Source of the DNA: an uncultured Prevotellaceae bacterium
GTDB taxonomy: Bacteria; Bacteroidota; Bacteroidia; Bacteroidales; Bacteroidaceae
Direction of reading: 5' to 3'
Length of the DNA stretch: 64,000 nucleotides
NCBI GenBank assembly: GCA_902780635.1
Contig: CACZGH010000006.1
Coordinates: forward strand, 81,444 to 145,443
Shown here: one piece after another, positions 1 through 8,906 of the stretch
How positions within the stretch are numbered: the first letter of the stretch is position 1
Layout: the number at the start of each line of letters is the position of its first letter
Position numbers and translations under genes: made by a program
Notes under the pieces: model-generated
What the model saw: only the letters and a program-made list of their open reading frames with translations
What the model was told of the DNA's origin: nothing
Databases searched by the model: none

Positions 1-33
1 AAGCGCCGCTTGCTGGTGGAGTATCTGAAGTGA
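1..33 (+). CDS. C-terminal 10 codons of a truncated gene
   Basis: The first reading frame is open from the window edge to a TGA at 31-33 and gives a basic, leucine-rich end (KRRLLVEYLK). A bidirectional terminator follows about 50 bases later, which fits a gene end here. Ten residues are too few to name a family, so whether this is a real gene end is an inference from the stop codon and the terminator only. Confidence 0.4.
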   Translation, partial: KRRLLVEYLK

Positions 34-85
34 CGTGTCATCGTTTTTTTTACAGAAGAGCCATAAGCAGGATAGTAAGAAGCAA

Positions 86-119
86 AATAAAGGAGGGTAG
101 AATTCTATCCTCCTTTATT
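86..119. terminator. Bidirectional terminator-like hairpin
   Basis: A palindrome centred on GAATTC pairs AATAAAGGAGG with CCTCCTTTATT, with one G-U pair. It lies between the gene fragment ending at 33 and the convergent GH3 gene ending at 156, so it can serve both strands. Confidence 0.7.
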
Positions 120-155
120 GCTTCTAAAAATGTAATGCCAGAACTCCTCAGCCCA

Positions 156-3089
156 TCACTTCACCACAAAGTCAAGGCTTTGTAGGTCGCTGTCCAACGA
201 TGAACTGCCATAGAGTATCTGGTAACGTCCGGAGCGGGTGGACAACTCGTCGATAGAGGGGTCGTAATACTCAAACGACTCGCCGTCGAGCGTAATCACG
301 GCTTTGGCGGTCTCTCCTGGGGCCAGTTGCAGTTTTTGGAATCCTTTCAACGACTTGATAGGAGCATCAGGATAGTCGAGGGCTTTCACGTAAACCTGTA
401 CCACCTCTGAGCCAGAACGCTGACCAGTGTTGGTGACAGGCACGGTGACTGTCACACTGCCGTCCTTCTTCATCGATTTCTTAGACAACTTGCCTTTGCC
501 ACAGGCGAAGGTAGTGTAGGAGAGGCCATAACCGAAGGCATACTGTGGTGTGCCGCGGAAGTAGCGGTAGGTGCGGTTGTCCATGCTGTAGTCGAGGAAG
601 TCGGGCAGGTCGTCGTTGGAACGGTAGAAGGTGACAGGAAGTTTGCCGCTGGGGTTGTAGTCACCGAAGAGCACATCAGCCAGTGCCTTGGAGCCACCCT
701 GACCAGCATACCACGCCTGCAGCAGGGCGTCATACTGTCCCTCGACACTGCCAAAGGCGATGGCGGAGCCAGAGCAGTTGACCATCACCACAGGCTTGCC
801 GGTGGTGTGCATGGCGCGCAGTAAGCGTTGCTGTACCTTGGGCAATTCGATGTCGGCTTTGTCGCCACCCTCGCCTTCCATCTGTGCAGAGATACCGCCA
901 ATCACGATGATGGCGTCGGCCTGACTCATCTCAGCGGCAAGGTCGGTGAAGTCGGCCAAGTTGCGCTCGCAGATGTCGCCACGCAGCATGGCGAAGTTGC
1001 CGTTGCCTTTTTTGTATTCTATCACCACGTCGTAAGTCTCACCCTCTTTCACGTTGAATGACTTGTATTCCACATTGCGGCGGAAGAAGCCTCCGCGGCG
1101 GCCACCGGGCTTGGCTTCCTCCACGACTTCGCCGTTGACTTTCAGCAGATAGCCATTGTCGGTCATGAGGGTGTATTTCATCTCGCCGGTGAAAGTGGAC
1201 TTATACTGTCCGGAGATGCGTACCGACAGGCTGTCTTTGTTGATGCCCTCGGCAAAACCCCATGCACCAAACGTGGAGAAGTTGAGCTCGTTGTAATAAC
1301 CGGTGTTGTCGGGAGTGCCTTTTAATTCTTTGTTGTTGAAAAACTCCACATACACGCCTTTGCCGTCGTTGAAATCTTGCAGATGATGCACAGTGGTGTA
1401 TTCATCTGACAACTCGCAGGCTTTCTTGTACAGGATTTTAGCACCTGGCACAGCGGCCTTGATGCCGTCGAGCAGGGTGTGGGTGTGGGCCTGGGTGGGA
1501 GTGCCGCCATAGTTGCCGTTGAGCATACTGGCGTCATCGGCGTTGGGGCCTACCACAGCGATGGTCTTGATCGATTTGGAGAGAGGCAGCACACCATTGT
1601 TGTGCAGCAGCACCATCGACTCCCTGGCGGCTTGGGTGGCCAGGGCGTCATTGCTCTCGCTGCTGATGACGTCGGGACCTAAGTTGGCCCAGGGCAGCAT
1701 CTCGGCAGGGTCGAACATACCCAGTTCGAAACGGCCCATCAGGGTTTTGCGCAGGTGGTCGTCGAGGGTGGACTCTTTGATCAGGCCTTTGTCAAGGGCT
1801 TCGGTGAGCACCATGAACACTTTGCCGCACTCCAGGTCAGTGCCGTTGAGCACGGCATCGACGGAGGCCGACAGGGGGTCGGGGTGGGTCTCGTGTTGTC
1901 CTCTTGTGTAGAAATTGTTGATGGCGTCGCAGTCGGTCAGCACGATGGCGTCATAGCCCCATTTGTGGCGCAGGATGTCTACCAACAGACGGTCGCTGGT
2001 GCAGCAGGGCTTGCCCTCATAGCGGTTGTAGGCGCACATCACCTCACGCACATTGCCTTTCTTCACCAGTGCCTTGAATGCGGGCAGGTAGGTCTCCCAT
2101 AGGTCGCGCATGGAGACAGAGGCATTGTAGGTGTGGCGCAAGGGCTCCGGACCGCTGTGTACGGCGTAGTGCTTGGCGCAGGCATGGGTCTTGAAGTATT
2201 TGTCGTTGTTGCCCTGCATGCCCAACACGGTCTGCACGCCGAGTACGGCATTCAGGTAGGGGTCTTCGCCACAAGTCTCTTGGCCGCGTCCCCAGCGGGG
2301 GTCACGGAAGATGTTGACATTGGGGCACCAGAAGGTGAGCTCGGGGTTGCCGGGATAGTAGGTCACACCCATCGGCACATTGAAGACATTGTGGTCGGAG
2401 CGGTTCCAGTTGGCGCGGGCCTCGTCGGAAACCGTGGAGAACACGTCATACACTTGCTGGGGATTGAAGGCGGCAGCCATGCCTATCGGCTGGGGGTAGA
2501 CGGTGTAGCCTCCCTGGCGCACACCATGGCAGGCCTCGCTCCACCAGTTGTAGGAGGGGATGCCCAGACGGTCTACGGAGATAGACTTGTTCATCATCAG
2601 GCCCACTTTCTCTTCTGGCGTGAGCAGGGAGATGAGGTTCTCCACACGCTCGGTGTTCGACAGACTGGGGTTGCGGAAAGGATAGGCGTGGTCGGGACCA
2701 AACGGGGCAGACGCGTCATTCACCATGGCTTTGATGGAGAGTGCGCCAAGGGTCTTGCCGTTACCATCGAGCAACTCAATGCTGCGGTAAGTCTTGCCAC
2801 GCTGGGCGATGGGTGAGAATACCACCATCACTTCGGCTGTGCCGCCGGGCTGGATGGAGGTGGTGGGGTAGAAGGCCTTGATGCACTCACAACTGGGGAT
2901 GTCTTTGCCGATGCTGACAGCCGACTTCGTCTGGTTTCGCAGTGTGAAAGTGTGGCATAGCGCACCGTCGGCAGCCTGGATGGTGCCAAAGTCCCATTCA
3001 TAGGTGTCAAACTTGACGTTGTTTTTCTGTTGTGCCTGCATGGTAGCTGACAGCAGGACGCAGAGCAGGAATGTGATGGTTCTGTTCAT
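156..3089 (-). CDS. Exported GH3 beta-glycosidase with N-terminal DUF1573 and internal PA14 domain
   Basis: A 977-residue exported glycoside hydrolase family 3 enzyme, probably a beta-xylosidase or beta-glucosidase acting on oligosaccharides in the periplasm or at the surface. Residues 1-19 are a signal peptide. Residues 24-122 look like a DUF1573 (Ig-like) domain. The GH3 N-domain runs from about 150 to 460, with the nucleophile in VLTD at Asp386. The second GH3 domain starts near 480 and is interrupted at about 575-720 by a PA14-like insert, and a fibronectin-III-like domain closes the protein. Family and nucleophile are clear from motifs; substrate is inferred. DUF1573 fused ahead of GH3 is unusual. 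No SusC/SusD genes are adjacent. The start is fixed by the signal peptide and the upstream promoter. Confidence 0.93.
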   Translation of the reverse strand: MNRTITFLLCVLLSATMQAQQKNNVKFDTYEWDFGTIQAADGALCHTFTLRNQTKSAVSIGKDIPSCECIKAFYPTTSIQPGGTAEVMVVFSPIAQRGKTYRSIELLDGNGKTLGALSIKAMVNDASAPFGPDHAYPFRNPSLSNTERVENLISLLTPEEKVGLMMNKSISVDRLGIPSYNWWSEACHGVRQGGYTVYPQPIGMAAAFNPQQVYDVFSTVSDEARANWNRSDHNVFNVPMGVTYYPGNPELTFWCPNVNIFRDPRWGRGQETCGEDPYLNAVLGVQTVLGMQGNNDKYFKTHACAKHYAVHSGPEPLRHTYNASVSMRDLWETYLPAFKALVKKGNVREVMCAYNRYEGKPCCTSDRLLVDILRHKWGYDAIVLTDCDAINNFYTRGQHETHPDPLSASVDAVLNGTDLECGKVFMVLTEALDKGLIKESTLDDHLRKTLMGRFELGMFDPAEMLPWANLGPDVISSESNDALATQAARESMVLLHNNGVLPLSKSIKTIAVVGPNADDASMLNGNYGGTPTQAHTHTLLDGIKAAVPGAKILYKKACELSDEYTTVHHLQDFNDGKGVYVEFFNNKELKGTPDNTGYYNELNFSTFGAWGFAEGINKDSLSVRISGQYKSTFTGEMKYTLMTDNGYLLKVNGEVVEEAKPGGRRGGFFRRNVEYKSFNVKEGETYDVVIEYKKGNGNFAMLRGDICERNLADFTDLAAEMSQADAIIVIGGISAQMEGEGGDKADIELPKVQQRLLRAMHTTGKPVVMVNCSGSAIAFGSVEGQYDALLQAWYAGQGGSKALADVLFGDYNPSGKLPVTFYRSNDDLPDFLDYSMDNRTYRYFRGTPQYAFGYGLSYTTFACGKGKLSKKSMKKDGSVTVTVPVTNTGQRSGSEVVQVYVKALDYPDAPIKSLKGFQKLQLAPGETAKAVITLDGESFEYYDPSIDELSTRSGRYQILYGSSSLDSDLQSLDFVVK

Positions 3090-3141
3090 GTCTTATGGTT
3101 TGTTTAGTAATTCATGCCTTCGTTTTGGGGTTAATCGACAA

Positions 3142-3172
3142 CAAATATACTCAATTTCCAAATTATTGACAA
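3142..3172 (-). promoter_or_regulatory. Bacteroidetes-type promoter for the GH3 gene
   Basis: On the minus strand, TTG (3170-3172), 20 bases, then TATATTTG (3142-3149) match the Bacteroidetes sigma-factor consensus. The box ends about 50 bases before the GH3 start at 3089. Confidence 0.5.
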
Positions 3173-3220
3173 GTGACAGGAGTTGAATTATAACGATGTG
3201 CCGCTCTTTTGTAACAAACA

Positions 3221-3253
3221 AAAAAATCCGTGTAACTTTTTGTCACACGGATT
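3221..3253 (-). terminator. Rho-independent terminator on the minus strand
   Basis: A 9-bp stem (AATCCGTGT with ACACGGATT) is followed on the minus strand by a run of T. It ends the transcript carrying the DUF4251 gene and the glycosidase remnant. Confidence 0.8.
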
Positions 3254-3280
3254 CCTCATTTGAGACACGATCTTCTACAT

Positions 3281-3731
3281 TCAGTCTTTTTCATTATTCA
3301 CAATATTCTTAAACGCCGACCCGAAAATGACATACTGGGTGTTGCCGGCGATGGTGCCCTCGTTCTGGCCCCAGAGGAATGGCCAGTCGTCGTAATTCTC
3401 AAAGTGGTCGGGCTGGCGGAAGAGGAGGCCGGGAGCCACGTTGCCGGGGATCCTTGTCCACACGGCGACTGGTTGTTTTGGGCACCAGGTCCCATTGCTC
3501 CGGGGTGTTGTTCAGGCGGATGGCTCCGCCTTGCACGGTGCGCACTCCATGGTGGATAATCTCAATGCCTGAGTTCTTCTCGTCATTGAAACCACCATTG
3601 AAATTGTTGCTGAAAACCAGCACGTTGACTCCCTGACACTCGAAATAGTCGAGGTCGTTGAGTCGAAGGTCTTGAGCCGACACTATGGCCGACAGCATGA
3701 AGACTGTCGTAAATAGTGATAATGTTCTCAT
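3281..3731 (-). pseudogene. Internally deleted GH9-like glycosidase remnant
   Basis: The start codes a signal peptide and then about 80 residues (LDYFECQGVNVLVFSNN, then GGAIRLNNTPEQWDLVP) that resemble the N-terminus of large Bacteroidetes glycoside hydrolases, GH9-like in my recollection. At about 3440-3460 the frame breaks, and a different frame continues with what looks like the C-terminal end of such a protein (ENYDDWPFLWGQNEGT). About 150 codons remain where such enzymes have roughly 800, so the middle, with the catalytic residues, is gone and the junction is out of frame. It lies 20 bases downstream of the DUF4251 gene, as the last member of that transcript. Decay is clear from the two frames; the family name is tentative. 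Confidence 0.6.
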
Positions 3732-3751
3732 ATATTAGGCTTTATTATTAT

Positions 3752-4276
3752 TTATTCTTGCTGGTGGTAGTTGCCATCAAAGGAGATATGGCTGCGGCGG
3801 CGGGGAGTGACGCTGATAGAGGCCCTGCCGTTTTCAAACAGGCTGATGATGTATCGGTAGGTGTCTTCTTCGCTTTCCACGTCCATATAGATGATGTGCT
3901 CTCCCTTGCGTGTGACGGCGGCTTCATAACGATGGATCACACCTTTGAAATTGAGTCCTGACCCACCGCCGTAGGGCACACTATAGGCTCTGCCGAAAAA
4001 GGGCAGATAGGAGATGATGGAGTCGCCGGATACGGTCACGGAATAGAGGCTCGTCAGATGGATGATGCGCCCCCACCCGTCGGGTGTGGCGTTATGCACA
4101 TCTATCTGATAATGTCGGTCGTTGAGTGCGTTTATGATTTCCTGGGCTAGTAATGCCTGTTTGGCGGCTTTCTCCTGACGCGTCATCCGATTGGATGCGC
4201 AGGCTGTGAACAACAGTGCTATCGAGAGGCTCAATAGCACCATGACGGTGGTGAGGGGTGAGTGAGTGATTTTCAT
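3752..4276 (-). CDS. DUF4251-family lipoprotein
   Basis: A 174-residue protein with a hydrophobic leader ending in a lipobox-like FTAC, predicting lipidation at Cys26. The rest resembles DUF4251, a family of small cell-envelope proteins of Bacteroidetes with unknown function. The pattern DGWGRIIHLTSLYSVTVSGDSIISYL followed by a GRAYSVPYGGG segment is typical of that family as I recall it. It starts 19 bases after the end of the 347-residue exported protein and is followed by the glycosidase remnant, so the three probably share a transcript. Confidence 0.75.
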   Translation of the reverse strand: MKITHSPLTTVMVLLSLSIALLFTACASNRMTRQEKAAKQALLAQEIINALNDRHYQIDVHNATPDGWGRIIHLTSLYSVTVSGDSIISYLPFFGRAYSVPYGGGSGLNFKGVIHRYEAAVTRKGEHIIYMDVESEEDTYRYIISLFENGRASISVTPRRRSHISFDGNYHQQE

Positions 4277-4294
4277 ATCTGATGTATCTGATGG

Positions 4295-5338
4295 TTATCG
4301 TTCGACGACTTCCTTTAACAAGGCGTTGAAGATGGCTTGATAATCCTTGGCAGCCAGCTTGTCGTAGAAACCGTCGTCAGTTTCCTCCGAGTTGCTCTTT
4401 GTCTCGATGCATTTGCCGTTCTCATCATAGTAATAGCGCCATTCGTATTCATTGCCTTCTTCTCTACCACGGGTGTAAGAGAAGATGAGGCTCTCGCCTT
4501 GAGGGTCAAAGAGATATTCGGAGTAGCCGTCAAACGACATGGAAGAGGAATGCGTGCTGATGAAATAGCAGGCTGTGTCGAAATACATGTTGATCTCTCT
4601 TGTATTCGGTGGCATGTCATCACCTTGGTCGTGGATGATGATTTGTAAGTCGTTGGACATCGTTCTTTTGTCGTTTTTGGCTATCTTGTCCTTGGCTTGG
4701 GCATATAATGAACGGATCTGCTTCACACGTTGTGCCTTTGGTGTGGTGGGCTTTCCCTTCGTGCCGGGCTCAACAGGAGTGAAGTAGCCGTTGTAGGTGA
4801 GCATATTGAAGATTTTGAGGTAATACTCCGCATTCTCTTTCTCGCTGTCGTCGGTGGTCCAACTGTTGTCGGTGCTGTGCTTCACCTCGATGCATTTTCC
4901 TTTGGTGTCGTAGTAGTAACGCGACTCCACCACAAAACCGCCATCGGTTTCTCCCCTCATATAGCAGAACATCACTTGTTGGCTCTGGGGGTTGAGAAGT
5001 ATCTCACGGTAATTGACATGGCCGTGACAAGTCCAGTACTCCACGATAAAATAGGGGCGTTTGGTCGTCACACCGTCGGTGGAAGTCTCGTCGAAGAAGT
5101 AGTCTATCGACTCTTCGGTGTAGAGCGGTACGTCTTCATCCTCCAGATAGTTGATTGTGATGCTCATGTCTTTGGGCGACTTGCCACCCTTGCCGTTTTG
5201 GTCTATCTTCTTCTTGGCCTGAGTATAGGCTGCACGGATTTCCTTGATACGTGCGTCTTTCCCGTCCTGTGCCGCTACTGTCGTCACGACGAACAGGGCC
5301 ATCAATAAGATCGTCAATTTGTTCATCAACGTTTTCAT
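4295..5338 (-). CDS. Exported protein of unknown function with internal duplication
   Basis: A 347-residue protein with a signal peptide ending near VAAQ. I do not recognise a named family. The mature part holds two copies of one unit: residues about 27-180 and 208-340 both begin with a basic helix (KEIRAAYTQAKKKI and KQIRSLYAQAKDKI) and both reach a YYYD.GKCIE motif. This is a tandem duplication within the gene. It heads a likely operon with the DUF4251 lipoprotein. A good Shine-Dalgarno (GGGAGG) lies about 8 bases before the ATG, which supports this start. Role unknown; an envelope location is inferred. Confidence 0.7.
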   Translation of the reverse strand: MKTLMNKLTILLMALFVVTTVAAQDGKDARIKEIRAAYTQAKKKIDQNGKGGKSPKDMSITINYLEDEDVPLYTEESIDYFFDETSTDGVTTKRPYFIVEYWTCHGHVNYREILLNPQSQQVMFCYMRGETDGGFVVESRYYYDTKGKCIEVKHSTDNSWTTDDSEKENAEYYLKIFNMLTYNGYFTPVEPGTKGKPTTPKAQRVKQIRSLYAQAKDKIAKNDKRTMSNDLQIIIHDQGDDMPPNTREINMYFDTACYFISTHSSSMSFDGYSEYLFDPQGESLIFSYTRGREEGNEYEWRYYYDENGKCIETKSNSEETDDGFYDKLAAKDYQAIFNALLKEVVER

Positions 5339-5364
5339 TTCTTATCCTCCCATTTGTGATGCTA

Positions 5365-5398
5365 CAAAAATAATCATTTTTATTGAAACAAAAGCAAA
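5365..5398 (-). promoter_or_regulatory. Probable promoter for the 347-residue exported protein
   Basis: On the minus strand a TATTTTTG box (5365-5372) lies about 25 bases before the ATG. TTTG sequences occur 16 and 22 bases further upstream; neither spacing is ideal. Confidence 0.4.
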
Positions 5399-5426
5399 AA
5401 GCACAATAATAAAGAACATTGAAATG

Positions 5427-6569
5427 CTAATACCCATCAAGTTGGGTACCAGCGCAATTCGAATGATCGCTTGCTGTTTCGTCGGGATAGGGTGGCCATT
5501 CGATATATAGCTGTATTGGTCCATGGTGCATCTCTTCTTCTTCTACCGGATTAGTCACGGTGATTCCCAATAGGCGCACTGGCCTCTCTTGGAAGTCCAC
5601 TTCTTCGAGCAGTTGCCTGACCAAGGTCATGATACTTTCCTTGTGCTCTATGACGATGTTCTCCGTGATGCTGTGCGTGGTTTGGTGAAAATCACTGAAC
5701 TTCACCTTCAGCACCAGGGTGCGTCCCTTGAAGCTGTTGCGTGCGAGCCGCGCCTCCAGTTCATCGGCAAGGATGTCCAGTTCGGCGAGCATGTCTTCCT
5801 GCCTCGTAAGGTCACTGGCGTAGGTTCTCTCGCATCCCACCGATTTCCTGACCCATTCAGTGACTACCGGACGGTTGTCAATGCCACGGGCGAAGTTGTA
5901 GAACACCCTTCCCATCTTCCCGAATTGGGTCGTGAGCTGTTGCAGCGTGAGTTTGCGAAGTTGTTTGCCGGTGAACACCCCCATGTTGTGCATGTGCTGT
6001 GCCGTCTTTTCACCCACACCCCAAAACTGCTCCACTTTCAGGTCGTCGATGAATTCTAAAGCCCGTTCTGGATGGACGGTGCAGAGTCCGTCGGGCTTTC
6101 TGAAGTCACTGGCCACCTTTGCCAGAAATTTGCAGTAGCTCACCCCGGCGGATGCTGTAAGGCCGGTGGCCTGTCTGATTTTCTGCTTGATCTCTTTTGC
6201 GATGTCCACCGCCATGTCTATCCCGCGCTTGTTTTCTGTCACGTCAAGGTATGCTTCATCGAGGCTGAGAGGCTCGATGATGTCGGTATATTCGTGAAAG
6301 ATGTCATGCATCTGTCGCGACACCTCTTTGTAGCGGTTGAAATGGGGTTCGACTACTATCAGCTGAGGGCATAGGCGGTGTGCCACCGCGATGGGTTGTG
6401 CAGAGTGTATCCCATATTGCCGTGCCACATAATTGGCAGTGGAGACGACACCCCTTGGCCCGTCGTGGCCCACCACGACGGGTTTTCCCTTCAGCGAAGG
6501 ATTGTCAAGTTCCTCCACCGACACAAAAAACGCATCCATGTCCAGATGTATGATCTTGCGGTGCTTCAT
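5427..6569 (-). CDS. dinB: DNA polymerase IV (Y-family)
   Basis: A 380-residue Y-family translesion polymerase that copies past damaged template bases. The palm carries the metal-binding Asp10 (HLDMDAFF) and Asp104-Glu105 (SLDEAYLD), followed by the helix-hairpin-helix (FWGVGEKTAQ) and little-finger regions. All active-site motifs are intact. The C-terminus runs about 20 residues beyond the usual end with an acidic, polar tail and no clear beta-clamp pentapeptide that I can assign, apart from QLYIEW, a reasonable candidate. It stands alone on the minus strand. I see no SOS box, which is usual for Bacteroidetes. Confidence 0.97.
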   Translation of the reverse strand: MKHRKIIHLDMDAFFVSVEELDNPSLKGKPVVVGHDGPRGVVSTANYVARQYGIHSAQPIAVAHRLCPQLIVVEPHFNRYKEVSRQMHDIFHEYTDIIEPLSLDEAYLDVTENKRGIDMAVDIAKEIKQKIRQATGLTASAGVSYCKFLAKVASDFRKPDGLCTVHPERALEFIDDLKVEQFWGVGEKTAQHMHNMGVFTGKQLRKLTLQQLTTQFGKMGRVFYNFARGIDNRPVVTEWVRKSVGCERTYASDLTRQEDMLAELDILADELEARLARNSFKGRTLVLKVKFSDFHQTTHSITENIVIEHKESIMTLVRQLLEEVDFQERPVRLLGITVTNPVEEEEMHHGPIQLYIEWPPYPDETASDHSNCAGTQLDGY

Positions 6570-6655
6570 TGGCCGATATCATTCAGATGAAGGGGGACAA
6601 GGTTAGAAAGATTGTTATCGATCCTATGCCGGCCTTGGTGTTGTGGTTCTTTTTC

Positions 6656-7279
6656 TCATTTTAGCACTGCTTTCACGTTTGTCACCATGTCCTTGTGCTT
6701 CTCGTCTGGCTTGGTCAGTTCTGAGGTCAGGGCGATTTCACCCGCTTTGTCCTTGGTGGTGAAGGTGCCGGAGTAGATGATGTCGCTTTCCCCGAAGAGG
6801 GTGGCTTCTACAAACACCTTATAAGTTCCCTTCGGAACAGCCTTCCCCTGTTGGTCGGTGAAGTCCCACGTGAAGGTTTGGATGCAGTCAGCCTGTGGAG
6901 TGGCTCCCGTGAAGGCATCCAACTGCTGGTCAGACTGCTCCTCGGCCTTTGCGGCTTTCACCCATGTTGGCACACAGGCAGGGCGCTTGACGTAACCGCG
7001 CATGGGAGCCTCGCCAGGGCGGGTACGTCCTTTGGTGGTGTAAGAGGTGACGAAGAGTGTCTTCACCACATCTCCCTTCTCGTTCTCAATCCACACGGCA
7101 TATTGGTTTGAGCCAGGACCAGCTTGGCGTTGATAGTTGAACGATACCTCAAGGCTATTGGCTTTTGGAGCCAGACTTTCCAACTGTCGCTCGTTAGTAG
7201 CTTTTATGCTAAGAACAATGGCAGGAACCGCCAACAGCATGACTGCGAGAATGGCGGTGAAATACTTCTTTTTTTTCAT
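6656..7279 (-). CDS. DUF2271-family exported protein
   Basis: A 207-residue protein starting at the MKKKKYF methionine, since an N-terminal signal anchor follows directly; longer in-frame starts upstream lack support. The mature part resembles DUF2271: beta-rich, with a DAFTGATP segment and a TYKVFVEA strand. In other bacteria DUF2271 proteins sit near FMN transferases or PepSY iron-uptake proteins; no such neighbour is present here. It has a leader-peptide-like helix but no lipobox. The family is a moderate-confidence call and the function is unknown. Confidence 0.7.
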   Translation of the reverse strand: MKKKKYFTAILAVMLLAVPAIVLSIKATNERQLESLAPKANSLEVSFNYQRQAGPGSNQYAVWIENEKGDVVKTLFVTSYTTKGRTRPGEAPMRGYVKRPACVPTWVKAAKAEEQSDQQLDAFTGATPQADCIQTFTWDFTDQQGKAVPKGTYKVFVEATLFGESDIIYSGTFTTKDKAGEIALTSELTKPDEKHKDMVTNVKAVLK

Positions 7280-7364
7280 GTTTCCTGTATTTTCGGGGTT
7301 AATAAAATAGTAGCACCAATCACATGCAAATATAGATAAAAAATCGGATTTATAAGCCAGTTCG

Positions 7365-8564
7365 TCACCTTTTTCTTTTTGATGGACCATACACCATCTG
7401 ATCATACCCTGACAGCAGTAGCGATAAAATAGCGAAGGAAGCACCTACAAAACAGACTCCCGTCCATCCGTCATGGCTCCATCCAATGCCAGACAGCAGG
7501 GTGCCGAGACTACCGCCGGTGAAAAGCGTGGTCATAAAAATGGTGTTCACACGATTGGTGGCTTCAGGCAACTCCTGCAAACAGCCACTTTGGTTGCTGA
7601 TTTGCTGGCACTGTGCGCCAATATCGGCAAGGATGATGGCGGCGATGATACCCCCATACGTATATCCGAAGATATATACAACAATCCATGCGGACAACTG
7701 ACAACTTGCACCGATGACAGACATACGCAAGATACCTACCCTGGGAACATACTTGCCCACACCACTGGCAGCCACGGCTCCTACCACACCACATAGTCCC
7801 AGCATCCCCACCATGTCGCTTCCTGCTTCGAAGGGTGGCTCCGCTAGGTGGAAAGCCAAGCATGACCAGACAGAGAGCACACTGCCGAAGCCCAATGCTG
7901 GTCGTAAAGAATAAAGTCTAATGCGTGGGTGATGGATGAAAATGCGGCCGACGCTCCGCATCAGTTGTCGATAGGTGCCATGGAACAAAGGTCGCATCTG
8001 GGGCATCATCACAAGCGTGACTATAAGACCAAGGAGCATCAATACCGCCACGATGATGAACATGGCACGCCACCCCAGCCATTCGCCGACATACCCGCTG
8101 ATGACTCTGGCAGACAGAATGCCCGTCAAAAGCCCCGATGCCACATACCCCATGTTGCGTGACTTGTTCTCAGGTCGTGAATAAAGCGTGGCCATCGGGA
8201 TGTACAGCTGTGGCATGATGGAACTAAGCCCCAACGTCAGCGAAGCGGCCCATATCAGCCACACATTTTGGGCATACGCTATCGACAAGGCCGACGCTGC
8301 GGCCACGCTCATTGCCAACATAGTGATGCGTCGTACTGGCACCATGTCGGCCAATGGTACGATAAACAGCAGCCCCAAAGCATATCCCACTTGCGTGATG
8401 ACCGTGATGAGGTTGGCTTCAGCCTGCGTGATGCCGATACCCTGACTGATCAACTCCAGTAATGCTTGGTTATAGTAGAGATTGGCCACGGTAAAACCAG
8501 CCAACACTGCCATCATCAGCAAGAGATGTCGGGGTATTCCTCCGTTGGGTTCCAACTGTTTCAT
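7365..8564 (-). CDS. MFS efflux transporter
   Basis: A 399-residue major facilitator protein with about twelve hydrophobic segments. The first carries ANLYYNQALL, the hallmark of an AraJ/NepI-like drug or sugar efflux subgroup, and an MFS loop motif (PLADMVPVRR) follows helix 2. It probably exports small molecules by proton antiport; the substrate cannot be read from the sequence. The gene is monocistronic on the minus strand, 85 bases upstream of the DUF2271 gene, and ends with a basic tail. Confidence 0.88.
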   Translation of the reverse strand: MKQLEPNGGIPRHLLLMMAVLAGFTVANLYYNQALLELISQGIGITQAEANLITVITQVGYALGLLFIVPLADMVPVRRITMLAMSVAAASALSIAYAQNVWLIWAASLTLGLSSIMPQLYIPMATLYSRPENKSRNMGYVASGLLTGILSARVISGYVGEWLGWRAMFIIVAVLMLLGLIVTLVMMPQMRPLFHGTYRQLMRSVGRIFIHHPRIRLYSLRPALGFGSVLSVWSCLAFHLAEPPFEAGSDMVGMLGLCGVVGAVAASGVGKYVPRVGILRMSVIGASCQLSAWIVVYIFGYTYGGIIAAIILADIGAQCQQISNQSGCLQELPEATNRVNTIFMTTLFTGGSLGTLLSGIGWSHDGWTGVCFVGASFAILSLLLSGYDQMVYGPSKRKR

Positions 8565-8848
8565 AAGATGCCTTTAGATAAAGATCTTTTTGCGCGCCAT
8601 AGGATAATATTTGAATAGATGCCATTACCTCAACATACCCTATTATTTGCTACGCAGTTGCAAATTTAATCATTTTGCTTCTCTTATGTCTTTTATCGGG
8701 AAAGATAATTGGCTTTTATTTGATTTTTTGTGCCTCTGTGTCATCTCATTATACTATGCCATATTCTTTGTTGCCAACACTTCTGCTTCAGATATTGGTG
8801 GTCGGTTATACACCAGGCCCCGCACAAGAAATTATTAAAATTCGCAAA
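8565..8848. other. Non-coding spacer between divergent genes
   Basis: This AT-rich spacer lies between the start of the MFS gene (minus) and the higBA promoter (plus). I see no gene, structured RNA or repeat in it; short ORFs here have no recognisable content. Confidence 0.6.
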
Positions 8849-8883
8849 TTTGCTAATTATTTCAAAAAGAATCGATATCTTTG
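8849..8883 (+). promoter_or_regulatory. Promoter of the toxin-antitoxin pair
   Basis: TTTG (8849-8852) and TATCTTTG (8876-8883) are separated by 23 bases, slightly longer than the usual 19-21. The second box ends 23 bases before the higB ATG. Confidence 0.55.
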
Positions 8884-8906
8884 CATCGTGAAATTATAAA
8901 TTGACG

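Noticed and set aside
2133-2816. 227-codon plus-strand frame inside the GH3 gene
   Set aside because: Shadow of the GH3 coding strand, with no domain content.
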